From Silicimonas sp. (lineage in GTDB: Bacteria; Pseudomonadota; Alphaproteobacteria; Rhodobacterales; Rhodobacteraceae): a DNA stretch of 45,793 nt. The notes under the pieces were generated by a model that was given only the letters and a program-made list of their open reading frames with translations, had not been told where the DNA came from and ran no database searches. This document shows positions 1 to 7,528 of this stretch, piece after piece. The DNA is taken from assembly GCA_022826205.1 (NCBI GenBank), contig JAJDVJ010000043.1:1-45793 (forward strand). The letters run 5' to 3'. The position numbers and the translations under genes were made by a program. Position 1 is the stretch's first letter; each line of letters begins with the position of its first letter.

Positions 1-25
1 TGCCGATCGTCTCCACTGACACCAT
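1..25 (-). CDS. istA: IS21 transposase IstA, first codons only
   Basis: Only eight codons plus one base are inside the window, reading MVSVETIG. This matches the usual beginning of IstA proteins, which open with an N-terminal helix-turn-helix before the DDE domain. A GGAG motif directly precedes the ATG. The identification depends mainly on the neighbouring IS21-type terminal repeats. A short plus-strand frame over 3-71 is also open but has no recognisable sequence. Confidence 0.5.
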
Positions 26-139
26 CTCCACTGCCTCGCTGATTCGTTGCGAGGCAGGCGTTTCCACCTGATCAGGGGTGGGTCAAATTTCGACGCGAAT
101 CACCCCCCGAAGTGGGTCAATTTTCAACGCGATTCCACA
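1..139 (-). mobile_element. Terminal segment of an IS21-family insertion sequence
   Basis: Read on the minus strand, the DNA starts with TGTGG at 139 and carries two related terminal repeats, GCGTTGAAAATTGACCCAC (112-130) and GCGTCGAAATTTGACCCAC (78-96). Multiple imperfect terminal repeats around a GACCCAC core and a 5'-TG end are typical of IS21-family left ends. The beginning of a probable istA frame follows at 25. A 7-bp perfect inverted repeat (GCCTCGC 33-39, GCGAGGC 49-55) lies in the leader just before that start and could form a hairpin in the transcript. The rest of the element lies outside the window, so its intactness cannot be judged. Confidence 0.7.
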
Positions 140-540
140 GCCTGGATGTCTGCGAGACAGTGGCGGCGTGCACGATGGCCTCGCCATATGACCTTGTCGA
201 GTTCGCTACGGTCCAGCCGCCCCCCTGGCACATGGGAATGCGGCACGCATCCGCACGGTGGCCACGTTCCTGCCTTGCCGGGGCGTCGCATTCCTGTGCG
301 GAATTCCGCCGATCACGGGAATTTGGCGAAATCCGGAACCGCCGGAACGGAAAATCTGTGGTAATGCAGTTGATATGCAGCGTGCATTGACAAAGTCGGA
401 TTTGGGTGAGTCGATCACCCGCGTTCGTTCACTCAGTGTTTTGCAAGAACCTCAAGGGGTAGGATCCCAGTCGGGATCGAGTGATTTGGGCGTTGTGGCC
501 CGTTGCCGGGATTCGGCAGGGACAAAAAAGGGAGAAAGTG
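140..540. other. Intergenic region between the IS end and the Dpp-like operon
   Basis: No convincing gene was found. Short open frames on both strands have no recognisable domains. A segment around 296-355 has repeated GGAATT and CGGAA words near GCCGATCACGG, which looks like debris near an insertion site. The downstream part holds a possible promoter (TTGACA at 387-392, with no good -10) and the inverted repeat annotated separately. A GGGAGAAAG ribosome-binding site leads into the ATG at 541. Confidence 0.5.
404..420. promoter_or_regulatory. Palindromic operator candidate upstream of the Dpp-like operon
   Basis: GGGTGA (404-409) and TCACCC (415-420) form a perfect 6-bp inverted repeat around a 5-base spacer. 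It lies 11 bases downstream of TTGACA (387-392), so it would cover the -10 region of any promoter using that -35 box. No regulator gene adjoins this operon, so the protein that might bind is unknown. Confidence 0.35.
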
Positions 541-2127
541 ATGTCCAGACAGATCGACGATTATGTGAGACGCACCACCGCCGGGCTGATGAGCCGACGG
601 GAGTTCTTTGGCAGGACCACGGCGTTGGGCCTGAGCACTGCTATGGCAGGAAGTCTGCTGGCCACGTCCGCAAGGGCGATGGGGCCGAACAAAGGTGGCA
701 CCATCAAGGCCGGCATTCAGGGCGGCGAAAGCACGAACAGCCTTGATCCAGCGCTGTCAGCCAGCAGTGTCCCGTCACACAATCTGACGGCCTTTGGCGA
801 TCTTCTCGTTGAAGTCAGCCCTGAGGGAGAAATCGTGAACCGGTTGGCCGAGAACGTTGAATCCAGCGCCGACGCCAGGACCTGGCATTTCCGCATCCGC
901 AAGGATGTCGAATTCCACAACGGCAAGACGTTGACGCCCGATGATGTGCTCAAGACCATGGAGCGCCACTCGGCCGATGATTCGCAATCCGGCGCACTTG
1001 GCGTCATGCGCGGCATCGAGTCGATGAAGACTGATGGCGACATCTTCAGCGTGACGCTTTCAACCCCGAATGCCGACCTGGTCTATCTGATGGCGGATTA
1101 TCACCTCGTGATTCAGCCAGGAGGTGGTTTTGACGATCCGGCTGCCGGCATTGGATGCGGACCTTACGTGCTGGAGTTCAACGAGCCAGGTGTTCGTCAT
1201 GGCTTTACCAAGTTCGCGAACTACTGGGACGACGGCCGTGGCCATGCAGATCAGGTCGAGGTTGTCGTGCTCAATGACAACACTGCGCGGGCGGCCGCAT
1301 TGCAAAGTGGACAGGTCCATTACATCAACCGGGTCGATCCAAAGGTTGCCGAATTGCTGGGCCGTGCCGCCAACATCAATATCGAGAGCATCTCGGGCCG
1401 GGGCCACTACGTGTTCATCATGCACAACAATACTGCGCCCTTTGACAACAACGATCTGCGTCTGGCATTGAAGTACGCCATCGACCGCGAGGAAATGGTA
1501 GACAAGATCCTTCGCGGTTATGGCAGCGTAGGAAACGATACGCCTATCAATGCGGCCTATCCGTTGTATTCCGATGATCTGGGGCAGCGCGCCTACGATC
1601 CCGAAAAGGCCAAGTTCCATTACGAGAAGTCCGGCCACGATGGCAGCCCGATCGTTCTGAAAGTGTCTGAAGCAGCCTTTCCGGGTGCAGTCGATGCATC
1701 GCAGCTATTCCAGCAGAGCGCACAGAGGGCCGGCATCCCGCTGCAAGTGGAGCGGGTGCCAAGCGATGGCTACTGGTCAGAGGTCTGGAACAAGGAGCCG
1801 TTCTGTGCCTCCTACTGGAGCGGACGCCCAGTGCAGGATCAGATGTTCTCGACCGCGTACAAGTCGGATGCAGACTGGAATGACACCCGGTTCTTCCGGG
1901 ACGATTTCGACGCATTGCTTGCACAGGCAAAGGCAGAGCTTGACCTGGCCAAGCGCAAGGACCTTTACCGCCAGATGTCCGTCATCTTGCGAGACGAAGG
2001 TGGCGTCATCGTTCCAATGTTCAATGACTTCATTGATGCGGTCAGCACGAGCCTTGGCGGCTGGGTCGGCGATCCCGGTGGCGGTTCGATGTTCGATGGC
2101 GCGCTGGTAAAGACCTGGTTGCTCTGA
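541..2127 (+). CDS. Dpp/Opp-type ABC transporter substrate-binding protein, Tat-exported
   Basis: This is a periplasmic solute-binding protein of the SBP family 5 (peptide, nickel, opine and related solutes). It has 528 residues, normal for the family. The N-terminus carries a twin-arginine signal, SRREFFGRTTALG at about residues 17-29, followed by a hydrophobic stretch and an ATSARA-type cleavage region near residue 46. Family-typical segments follow, such as W-x-F-x-IRKDVEFHNGK near residue 120 and ALKYAIDREEMV near residue 315. I chose ATG 541 because GGGAGAAAG precedes it; a GTG at 481 would add 20 residues in front of the Tat signal. It heads a transporter operon with the next gene 6 bases away. 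The ligand cannot be read from sequence. Confidence 0.9.
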   Translation: MSRQIDDYVRRTTAGLMSRREFFGRTTALGLSTAMAGSLLATSARAMGPNKGGTIKAGIQGGESTNSLDPALSASSVPSHNLTAFGDLLVEVSPEGEIVNRLAENVESSADARTWHFRIRKDVEFHNGKTLTPDDVLKTMERHSADDSQSGALGVMRGIESMKTDGDIFSVTLSTPNADLVYLMADYHLVIQPGGGFDDPAAGIGCGPYVLEFNEPGVRHGFTKFANYWDDGRGHADQVEVVVLNDNTARAAALQSGQVHYINRVDPKVAELLGRAANINIESISGRGHYVFIMHNNTAPFDNNDLRLALKYAIDREEMVDKILRGYGSVGNDTPINAAYPLYSDDLGQRAYDPEKAKFHYEKSGHDGSPIVLKVSEAAFPGAVDASQLFQQSAQRAGIPLQVERVPSDGYWSEVWNKEPFCASYWSGRPVQDQMFSTAYKSDADWNDTRFFRDDFDALLAQAKAELDLAKRKDLYRQMSVILRDEGGVIVPMFNDFIDAVSTSLGGWVGDPGGGSMFDGALVKTWLL

Positions 2128-2133
2128 TCCGAC

Positions 2134-3096
2134 GTGCCGAACAACCCGATGATCCGGCTGGCAGCCCAACGCATCGCGTTGGGCTGCCTGTTGCTTGTCG
2201 CGGCGTCGGTTCTGATATTTGCAGGAACTCAGATTCTGCCCGGCGACGTGGCGCAGTCGATTCTTGGCCGAAGCGCAACGCCGGAATCCTTGGCCAGTCT
2301 GCGCGAGGAACTAGGGCTGAACAAACCCGCGGTCCAGCGGTATCTTGACTGGCTCTTTGCCTTTTTGAGCGGCGATCTGGGCACGGCCCTTTCGAACGGC
2401 AAGGACATCGGCGAATCTGTTGCCGGGCGGCTTGGCAACACGCTGTTCCTCGCCGGTTGGGCGGCGGCATTTTCGGTGCCTCTGGCGATCTTTCTGGGCC
2501 TGCTGTCGGTACGTTACCAGGACCGGACACCGGACCGCATGATTTCGGGGTTGTCACTGGCCTCGATTTCTCTTCCGGAATTCTTCATCGGCTATCTGTT
2601 GATCTATTTTCTGGCGGTAAAGCTGCAATGGTTTCCGTCGGTCGCCACACTGAACGCAGACATGCCCCTAGGCGAGAAGCTGCGAACGATTGCCCTGCCG
2701 GTGATGGTTCTGACCATGGTGGTGCTGGCGCACATGATGCGCATGACCCGGGCCGCAATTCTGAATGTGATGCAGTCTGCCTATATCGAGACGGCGGAAC
2801 TCAAGGGACTGACGCCCTTTAACGTCATTCGCAAGCACGCCTTTCCGAACGCGATCGCGCCTATTGTCAATGTGGTCATGATCAACCTGGCCTATCTGGT
2901 AGTGGGGGTTGTCGTCGTCGAGGTGATATTTGTCTATCCCGGAATGGGACAGTACATGGTCGATCATGTCTCGAAACGTGACGTGCCAGTCGTGCAGGCC
3001 TGCGGCACCATATTTGCAGCCGTCTATATTGGCCTGAACCTGGTCGCAGACCTTGTTTCAATTATCTCCAACCCGCGCCTGCGGCACCCGAAATAG
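2134..3096 (+). CDS. Dpp/Opp-type ABC transporter permease (DppB-like)
   Basis: This is the first inner-membrane permease of the importer, 320 residues, the usual DppB size. It starts with GTG six bases after the binding-protein stop. The N-terminal transmembrane helix (LGCLLLVAASVLIFAGTQIL) is followed by a periplasmic segment with the family pattern ILPGD...R..LGL..P...RYLDWL. The cytoplasmic coupling region near residues 215-245 contains A..KGLTPFNVIRKHAFPNA, the EAA-type loop that contacts the ATPase. At least five further hydrophobic helices are visible. It would pair with the next gene product to form the channel. Confidence 0.9.
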   Translation: MPNNPMIRLAAQRIALGCLLLVAASVLIFAGTQILPGDVAQSILGRSATPESLASLREELGLNKPAVQRYLDWLFAFLSGDLGTALSNGKDIGESVAGRLGNTLFLAGWAAAFSVPLAIFLGLLSVRYQDRTPDRMISGLSLASISLPEFFIGYLLIYFLAVKLQWFPSVATLNADMPLGEKLRTIALPVMVLTMVVLAHMMRMTRAAILNVMQSAYIETAELKGLTPFNVIRKHAFPNAIAPIVNVVMINLAYLVVGVVVVEVIFVYPGMGQYMVDHVSKRDVPVVQACGTIFAAVYIGLNLVADLVSIISNPRLRHPK

Positions 3097-3104
3097 GGGG
3101 CGTC

Positions 3105-3926
3105 ATGACGCTTCGCCGAATTCCAATAAGTGCGCTGATCGGACTGATCCTGACTGGAGTGACCATTTTCGTCGCTGTATTTGCACCATTGCTGGCCCCT
3201 TACAGCCCCGCCGAGACCGTCGGCGATGTCTGGGAGCCTGCCTCGGATCAGTTCTGGCTTGGCACTGACAATCTGGGTCGGGACCTGCTGTCGCGGATGA
3301 TCTACGGTGCCCGTATCACCATCTTCATCGCCGCTGCGGCTACGGCCCTGTCATTTTGTGTCGGGGCAGTCGCGGGATTTGCCGCCGCGGTGGCCGGCGG
3401 CCTGACTGATCAGACGATGTCACGCACCGTTGACCTGTTGATGTCCATTCCGAGTCTGATCTTCGCGCTTGTGGTTTTGTCGGTTCTGCCGAGCACGGTA
3501 CTGATTCTGATCCTGGTGATGGCAGTCCTTGACTTTACTCGGGTCTACCGTCTGGCCCGGGCGGTTGCCGTCGACGTCAATGTCATGGACTATGTCGAGG
3601 CTGCACGCCTGCGCGGCGAGCGCCTTAATTGGATCGTCTTCCGGGAAATCCTGCCCAATGCTCTCTCGACGCTGGTGGCAGAACTGGGTTTGCGCTTTAT
3701 CTTCATGGTACTCTTTCTGTCGTCACTGTCCTTCCTTGGGCTTGGCGTTCAGCCGCCCGAATCCGATTGGGGCGGGATGGTGAAGGAAAACAAGGACGGC
3801 ATCATATTCGGCATCCCTGCGGCGTTGATCCCTGCGGCAGCCATTTCGGTGCTGGCGATTTCCGTCAATCTTGTGGCCGACTGGATTTTGCGGCGCACGA
3901 GCGACCTCAAAGGGGGCCGTAGCTGA
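3105..3926 (+). CDS. Dpp/Opp-type ABC transporter permease (DppC-like)
   Basis: This is the second permease of the importer, 273 residues. An N-terminal helix is followed by the DppC-typical motif HWLGTDNLGRDLLSRMIYGAR-like segment (here beginning FWLGTDNLG, about residues 58-66). The EAA coupling loop lies near residues 165-185 (EAARLRGERLNWIVFREILPN), and SFLGLGVQPPESDWGGM, a hallmark of DppC proteins, lies near residue 210. Its stop overlaps the ATG of the ATPase gene (TGATG at 3924-3928), implying translational coupling. It begins 8 bases after the preceding permease. Confidence 0.9.
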   Translation: MTLRRIPISALIGLILTGVTIFVAVFAPLLAPYSPAETVGDVWEPASDQFWLGTDNLGRDLLSRMIYGARITIFIAAAATALSFCVGAVAGFAAAVAGGLTDQTMSRTVDLLMSIPSLIFALVVLSVLPSTVLILILVMAVLDFTRVYRLARAVAVDVNVMDYVEAARLRGERLNWIVFREILPNALSTLVAELGLRFIFMVLFLSSLSFLGLGVQPPESDWGGMVKENKDGIIFGIPAALIPAAAISVLAISVNLVADWILRRTSDLKGGRS

Positions 3927-5557
3927 TGTCGGACACCCTACTTGAGGTCCGCAATCTCAGAATTGACGGAACGGTCCGCCCTCCCGGCGAAAAGCCGAAA
4001 GACATCAACATTGTCGAAGGCGTTTCGCTGACACTGGCGCCAGGACGGGTCATGGGGCTGATCGGGGAGAGTGGCGCAGGCAAGTCCACAGTGGGGCTGT
4101 CAACGCTGTGGTATGGGCGAGGCGGCCTGCGACTGAGCGGCGAAATCTGGCTCAAAGGCCGCAACATCCAGACGATCAGTCCCGGTCAGCTGCGGGACCT
4201 GCGCGGACGCGAAGTGACCTATGTGTCACAATCCGCCGCTGCTTCTTTCAACCCGTCCATCAGGCTGATGGATCAGGTGATCGAGGCGACAATCCTGCAC
4301 AAGATCATGTCAAAGTCAGAGGCACAGAAACGCGCGGTAGAACTGTTCGGTGCGCTTAGCCTGCCGGAACCTGAAGACATCGGCAGCCGCTATCCGCATC
4401 AGGTCTCTGGCGGGCAGTTGCAGCGGGTCATGACAGCCATGGCACTCTGCCCGAAGCCCGATCTGATCGTCTTTGACGAACCGACAACGGCGCTGGACGT
4501 GACCACGCAGATTGATGTGCTTGCAGCAATCAAGACCGCGATACAGCACACAGGCGTGGCGGCGCTGTACATTACTCATGATCTTGCCGTCGTGGCGCAG
4601 GTTTCAGATGAAATTCTGGTTTTGCGTCATGGCAAGATCGTGGAACATGGCGCCGTTCAGCAGATTATCGAAGCGCCGAAAGAGGAATACACCCGGGCAC
4701 TGGTGTCTGCGCATTCCATCCCGCATGAGGAAAAGGCCGCCACAGACAATCCGGTGCTTCGTCTCGAAGACATCACGGCATCATATGAAGGCAAGATACA
4801 GGTTCTGACCGATGTCACGGCCGAAATTCATCCCGGTCAGACCCTGGCCGTGGTCGGTGAATCCGGGTCTGGAAAGTCTACGCTGGCACGGGTGGTGACG
4901 GGGCTTTTGCCGCCTGACAAGGGGCGTGTCCTATTCGATGATCAGCCGCTTCCACCGGCGCTTGCCGACCGGAGCCTCGAGCAGCTGCGCGAATTGCAGA
5001 TGATCTATCAGATGGCCGATGTGGCGATGAATCCTCGCCAGACAGTCGCCACGATCATCGGTCGGCCGCTTGAGATGTATTTCGGCATTCGAGGCGCGGA
5101 AAAGCGCAGGCGCGTGATCGAACTGCTGGACCAGATCGAAATGGGCGAGAGCTTCATTGACCGGTATCCAGCCGAATTGTCGGGTGGTCAGAAACAAAGG
5201 GTCTGCATTGCCCGAGCGCTTGCAGCCAAGCCCAGGATGATCATCTGCGATGAGGTGACCAGCGCACTTGATCCGCTTGTGGCCAACGGGATTCTCAAAC
5301 TGCTGCTGAACCTGCAGACGGAAGAAGGCGTTGCCTACATGTTCATCACGCACGATCTGGCGACAGTCGAGGCGATTTCGGACTCCATCGCGGTGATGTA
5401 TCAGGGGCGACTGGTGCGATATGGCCCCAAGTCCGAGGTGCTGACGCCGCCATTCGATGATTATACCGATCTGCTTTTGTCTTCGGTCCCCGAACTCAGG
5501 CTGGGTTGGCTGGAAGGCGTCGTGCAAAACAGGAAGATGGAAAGCGCCGGATTCTAG
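3926..5557 (+). CDS. Double ABC ATPase (DppD-DppF fusion) of the Dpp-like importer
   Basis: Two complete nucleotide-binding domains lie in one 543-residue chain, so this single gene replaces the usual DppD and DppF. Domain 1 has Walker A GESGAGKST near residue 50, signature VSGGQLQR and Walker B LIVFDEPTTALD. Domain 2 starts near residue 275 with Walker A GESGSGKST, signature LSGGQKQR and Walker B MIICDEVTSALD. Both switch-region His residues (ITHDLA) are present, so both sites look active. The fusion explains why the operon has four transporter genes rather than five. No domain is truncated. Confidence 0.9.
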   Translation: MSDTLLEVRNLRIDGTVRPPGEKPKDINIVEGVSLTLAPGRVMGLIGESGAGKSTVGLSTLWYGRGGLRLSGEIWLKGRNIQTISPGQLRDLRGREVTYVSQSAAASFNPSIRLMDQVIEATILHKIMSKSEAQKRAVELFGALSLPEPEDIGSRYPHQVSGGQLQRVMTAMALCPKPDLIVFDEPTTALDVTTQIDVLAAIKTAIQHTGVAALYITHDLAVVAQVSDEILVLRHGKIVEHGAVQQIIEAPKEEYTRALVSAHSIPHEEKAATDNPVLRLEDITASYEGKIQVLTDVTAEIHPGQTLAVVGESGSGKSTLARVVTGLLPPDKGRVLFDDQPLPPALADRSLEQLRELQMIYQMADVAMNPRQTVATIIGRPLEMYFGIRGAEKRRRVIELLDQIEMGESFIDRYPAELSGGQKQRVCIARALAAKPRMIICDEVTSALDPLVANGILKLLLNLQTEEGVAYMFITHDLATVEAISDSIAVMYQGRLVRYGPKSEVLTPPFDDYTDLLLSSVPELRLGWLEGVVQNRKMESAGF

Positions 5558-5569
5558 CCGCTTGCATCC

Positions 5570-5585
5570 GTGTGTGTGTGTGTGT
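5570..5585 (+). repeat. (GT)8 dinucleotide repeat
   Basis: Eight uninterrupted GT units lie in the 58-base gap between the ATPase stop and the ATG of the next gene, 30 bases upstream of that ATG. Slippage would change the length of the leader. It would not shift a frame if translation starts at 5616. Confidence 0.9.
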
Positions 5586-5615
5586 CAATTCCGGAGCACT
5601 TCTGGCGGGAAGCTC

Positions 5616-6566
5616 ATGAAATTGGTCACTTACAATATTCGGTACGCCTTCGGACTTGACGGAAAATACGACTATGACCGGATAGCGAAGGCCGTGAATG
5701 GCGCCGATGTCATTGCGCTGCAGGAGGTCGAGCGACATTGGCGGCGTAGCGACATGGCCGACCAGGTTGCGCTCATCGAGGAAAGGCTTCCACAATATCA
5801 TTCATGCTACTGCCCGGCATTTGATGTGGATGCCAGTGAGACTGCGCCGGATGGGCATGTCACCAAACGGCGCCGCCAATTCGGCACAATGATCCTTTCA
5901 CGCTGGCCCATCCGGGAAACCCGCTCGCACGTTCTGCCCAAACTTGCGACCAAGCAGAACTTCAACATGGACACGGGCGCCCTGGAATGCGTCATCGCCT
6001 CAGATCGCGGGCCAATTCGCGTGTTTTCCATTCACCTGTCCGCGATCTCGATACGTGAGCGCTTGCTGCAAATTGACCATCTCCTCGGTCTCCACCGAAA
6101 TGCGCGGGCCAGAGGCGGATCATGGACTGGCGAAGGGCCGGTTCAAGACTATAGCGAATGGCAAGAATTCCTGCGCCACGACTGGAACAACGGGGAGCCG
6201 GTTCCAGAAGTGGCGGAAAGAACCGTCTGGATGGGGGATTTCAACTCCGTTCCCGAGGGGCCGGAATACTGTAGGATCGTTGGTGAATTCGACCCTACCG
6301 TCGGAGGCCGCCTGCTGCATGCGGATGGGCTTGCGGACAGCTGGCATCTGGCACCGCCCGACGACAACGATGACCCCGGACACACATGGTGGCCAGACCC
6401 TCCGGACCGCGCACCCGGAAAGCCCCTGCGGCTGGATTATTGTTTCTTGTCCCCGGAACTGGCCCCGCACGTAACGCACAAGTGGGTTGACGTGGAGGCA
6501 CAAGGGTCTGACCACCGCCCATATTGGGTGCAGCTGTCAGAAGACAAATGGCCATTGCAGAACTAG
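5616..6566 (+). CDS. Endonuclease/exonuclease/phosphatase-family hydrolase
   Basis: A 316-residue metal-dependent phosphoesterase of the EEP fold, which includes exonuclease III, sphingomyelinase and inositol phosphatases. The four signature elements are in order: N in TYNIRYAF near residue 6, the metal-binding Glu in IALQEVE near residue 35, GDFNS near residue 207, and the terminal catalytic SDHRPYW near residue 302. There is no signal peptide, so it is probably cytoplasmic. ATG 5616 was chosen because the protein then begins at the conserved first strand; the frame is open further upstream. Its place at the end of the importer operon suggests it could cleave a phosphodiester-containing substrate brought in by the transporter, which is inference. 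The reaction is unknown. Confidence 0.85.
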   Translation: MKLVTYNIRYAFGLDGKYDYDRIAKAVNGADVIALQEVERHWRRSDMADQVALIEERLPQYHSCYCPAFDVDASETAPDGHVTKRRRQFGTMILSRWPIRETRSHVLPKLATKQNFNMDTGALECVIASDRGPIRVFSIHLSAISIRERLLQIDHLLGLHRNARARGGSWTGEGPVQDYSEWQEFLRHDWNNGEPVPEVAERTVWMGDFNSVPEGPEYCRIVGEFDPTVGGRLLHADGLADSWHLAPPDDNDDPGHTWWPDPPDRAPGKPLRLDYCFLSPELAPHVTHKWVDVEAQGSDHRPYWVQLSEDKWPLQN

Positions 6567-6799
6567 CAGAAAATTCACTGGGGGTAACGCTTGGTCGAGC
6601 GGCGACGCGCTGTCTTTCACACCCGTTTGTCCGTCGATCCTGAGTTCCTCGAACTTCACTCGCCTTCTCTCCTGCATCGCCCTTTCCAGCCCCATGAGTC
6701 ACCGCCCTCGGGCATTGGGAGCCACTCACGGGACCGGACAGATGGCTTGTTTCCTGCACCGGACATACGGCCTGTAACCGACAACACCGCACCACGAGT
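6567..6799. other. Gene-free stretch upstream of the catabolic operon
   Basis: No coding signal was recognised on either strand. Open frames here have arbitrary composition and no family motifs. No convincing terminator hairpin follows the upstream phosphoesterase gene. The promoter-like, AT-richer stretch begins at about 6795 and is annotated separately. Confidence 0.5.
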
Positions 6800-6843
6800 T
6801 TGACAAACCATTTGCTTTGATTTATTGGTTTGATCAATTGATC
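6800..6843 (+). promoter_or_regulatory. Promoter with two palindromes ahead of the catabolic operon
   Basis: TTGACA at 6800-6805 and TATTGG at 6823-6828 are separated by 17 bases, a fair sigma70-type promoter. CAAACCA (6804-6810) and TGGTTTG (6826-6832) form a perfect inverted repeat that spans both boxes. A second perfect 12-bp palindrome, GATCAATTGATC, lies at 6832-6843. Such overlap fits repression, plausibly by the RutR-like TetR protein encoded at 14522-15166, though RutR sites known in E. coli (TTGACCA...TGGTCAA) match only loosely. Confidence 0.5.
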
Positions 6844-6865
6844 TTCACGGCTTGGCCGCGACATC

Positions 6866-7528
6866 ATGCGACAGGTCAGGGATTCTTCGGGCATGCTGTC
6901 TCAACCCGAAATGAAGTTCATCCAAGACCGGTTGCATTGGCTGTTCTGCCGGATGGTCCACGACGCCAACAACCTGCGCTGCGGCACCGACGGGCTGAAA
7001 GTCCGCGTGCACCAAGCCAGATGCGCCTTGATGACGTCCAAAATGACCGTGTTCTCTTGCAGTGCACTTCGCCCGCAGGAAGGGGTTGCGGTCAAGCCGC
7101 ATGCTGGGCCGTCGATTCACGCGCCGCAATTTCTTGCCAGCAACCAGACACTGGAGAAAATCCGGAACTTCCGCGGATATGCAGGCGTCCAGAGCTATCC
7201 CGGCCGCACCAAGGAAAGCGCAAACGTGGACTTCTCGACTGGCTTGGTTGGTTTGGGCGTAGCAATCACCGCGTTTGCCAGCCTCGTTCAGGACAATGTC
7301 AGGGTTCGCGGACGGAACACGAAACCCGAGTGCCGCATGATCGCGCCTTCCGAGCTCAGCTCAGTGCACAGGCGCCGGGTGGCGGACCTCGGGGTCGAGC
7401 ATTTCGCCCAGGCTGAAAGCGTCTCGGACCCCTACCGCCATTTCGGCATAGACCGGAACTCGATCCTGAGAGTGATCGAGAGCCTCTCTTCCGGACGGCC
7501 ACTGCAGGCGGTTGGAGGGATGGGATGA
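6866..7528 (+). pseudogene. Internally deleted transketolase / pyruvate-dehydrogenase-E1-like relic
   Basis: The 220-codon frame keeps only both ends of a homodimeric transketolase-type enzyme normally about 780 residues long. Residues 20-150 match the N-terminal TPP domain, including GLKV..HQA, AVKPHA, NFRGYAGVQSYPGRTK and VDFSTGLVGLGVAITAFASL. At about residue 158, right after CRMIA, where family members continue into the TPP-binding GDAEMDEG motif, the sequence jumps to the extreme C-terminus (LGVEHFAQAESVSDPYRHFG). Roughly 500 residues, including most of the TPP site and the pyrimidine-binding domain, are missing, so TPP catalysis is not expected. The frame stayed open and its stop overlaps the next ATG (ATGATG at 7525-7530), so it may still serve translational coupling. 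The start could be 6866 or 6893. Confidence 0.75.

Noticed and set aside
423-442. GTTC-N7-GTTT, resembling an SOS box, upstream of the Dpp-like operon
   Set aside because: One of eight conserved bases is wrong, and there is no suitable promoter around it, unlike the exact site at 44047-44061.
258-746. A 162-codon plus-strand frame overlapping the start of the Dpp-like binding protein
   Set aside because: It overlaps the Tat signal region in another frame, and its translation shows no family features.
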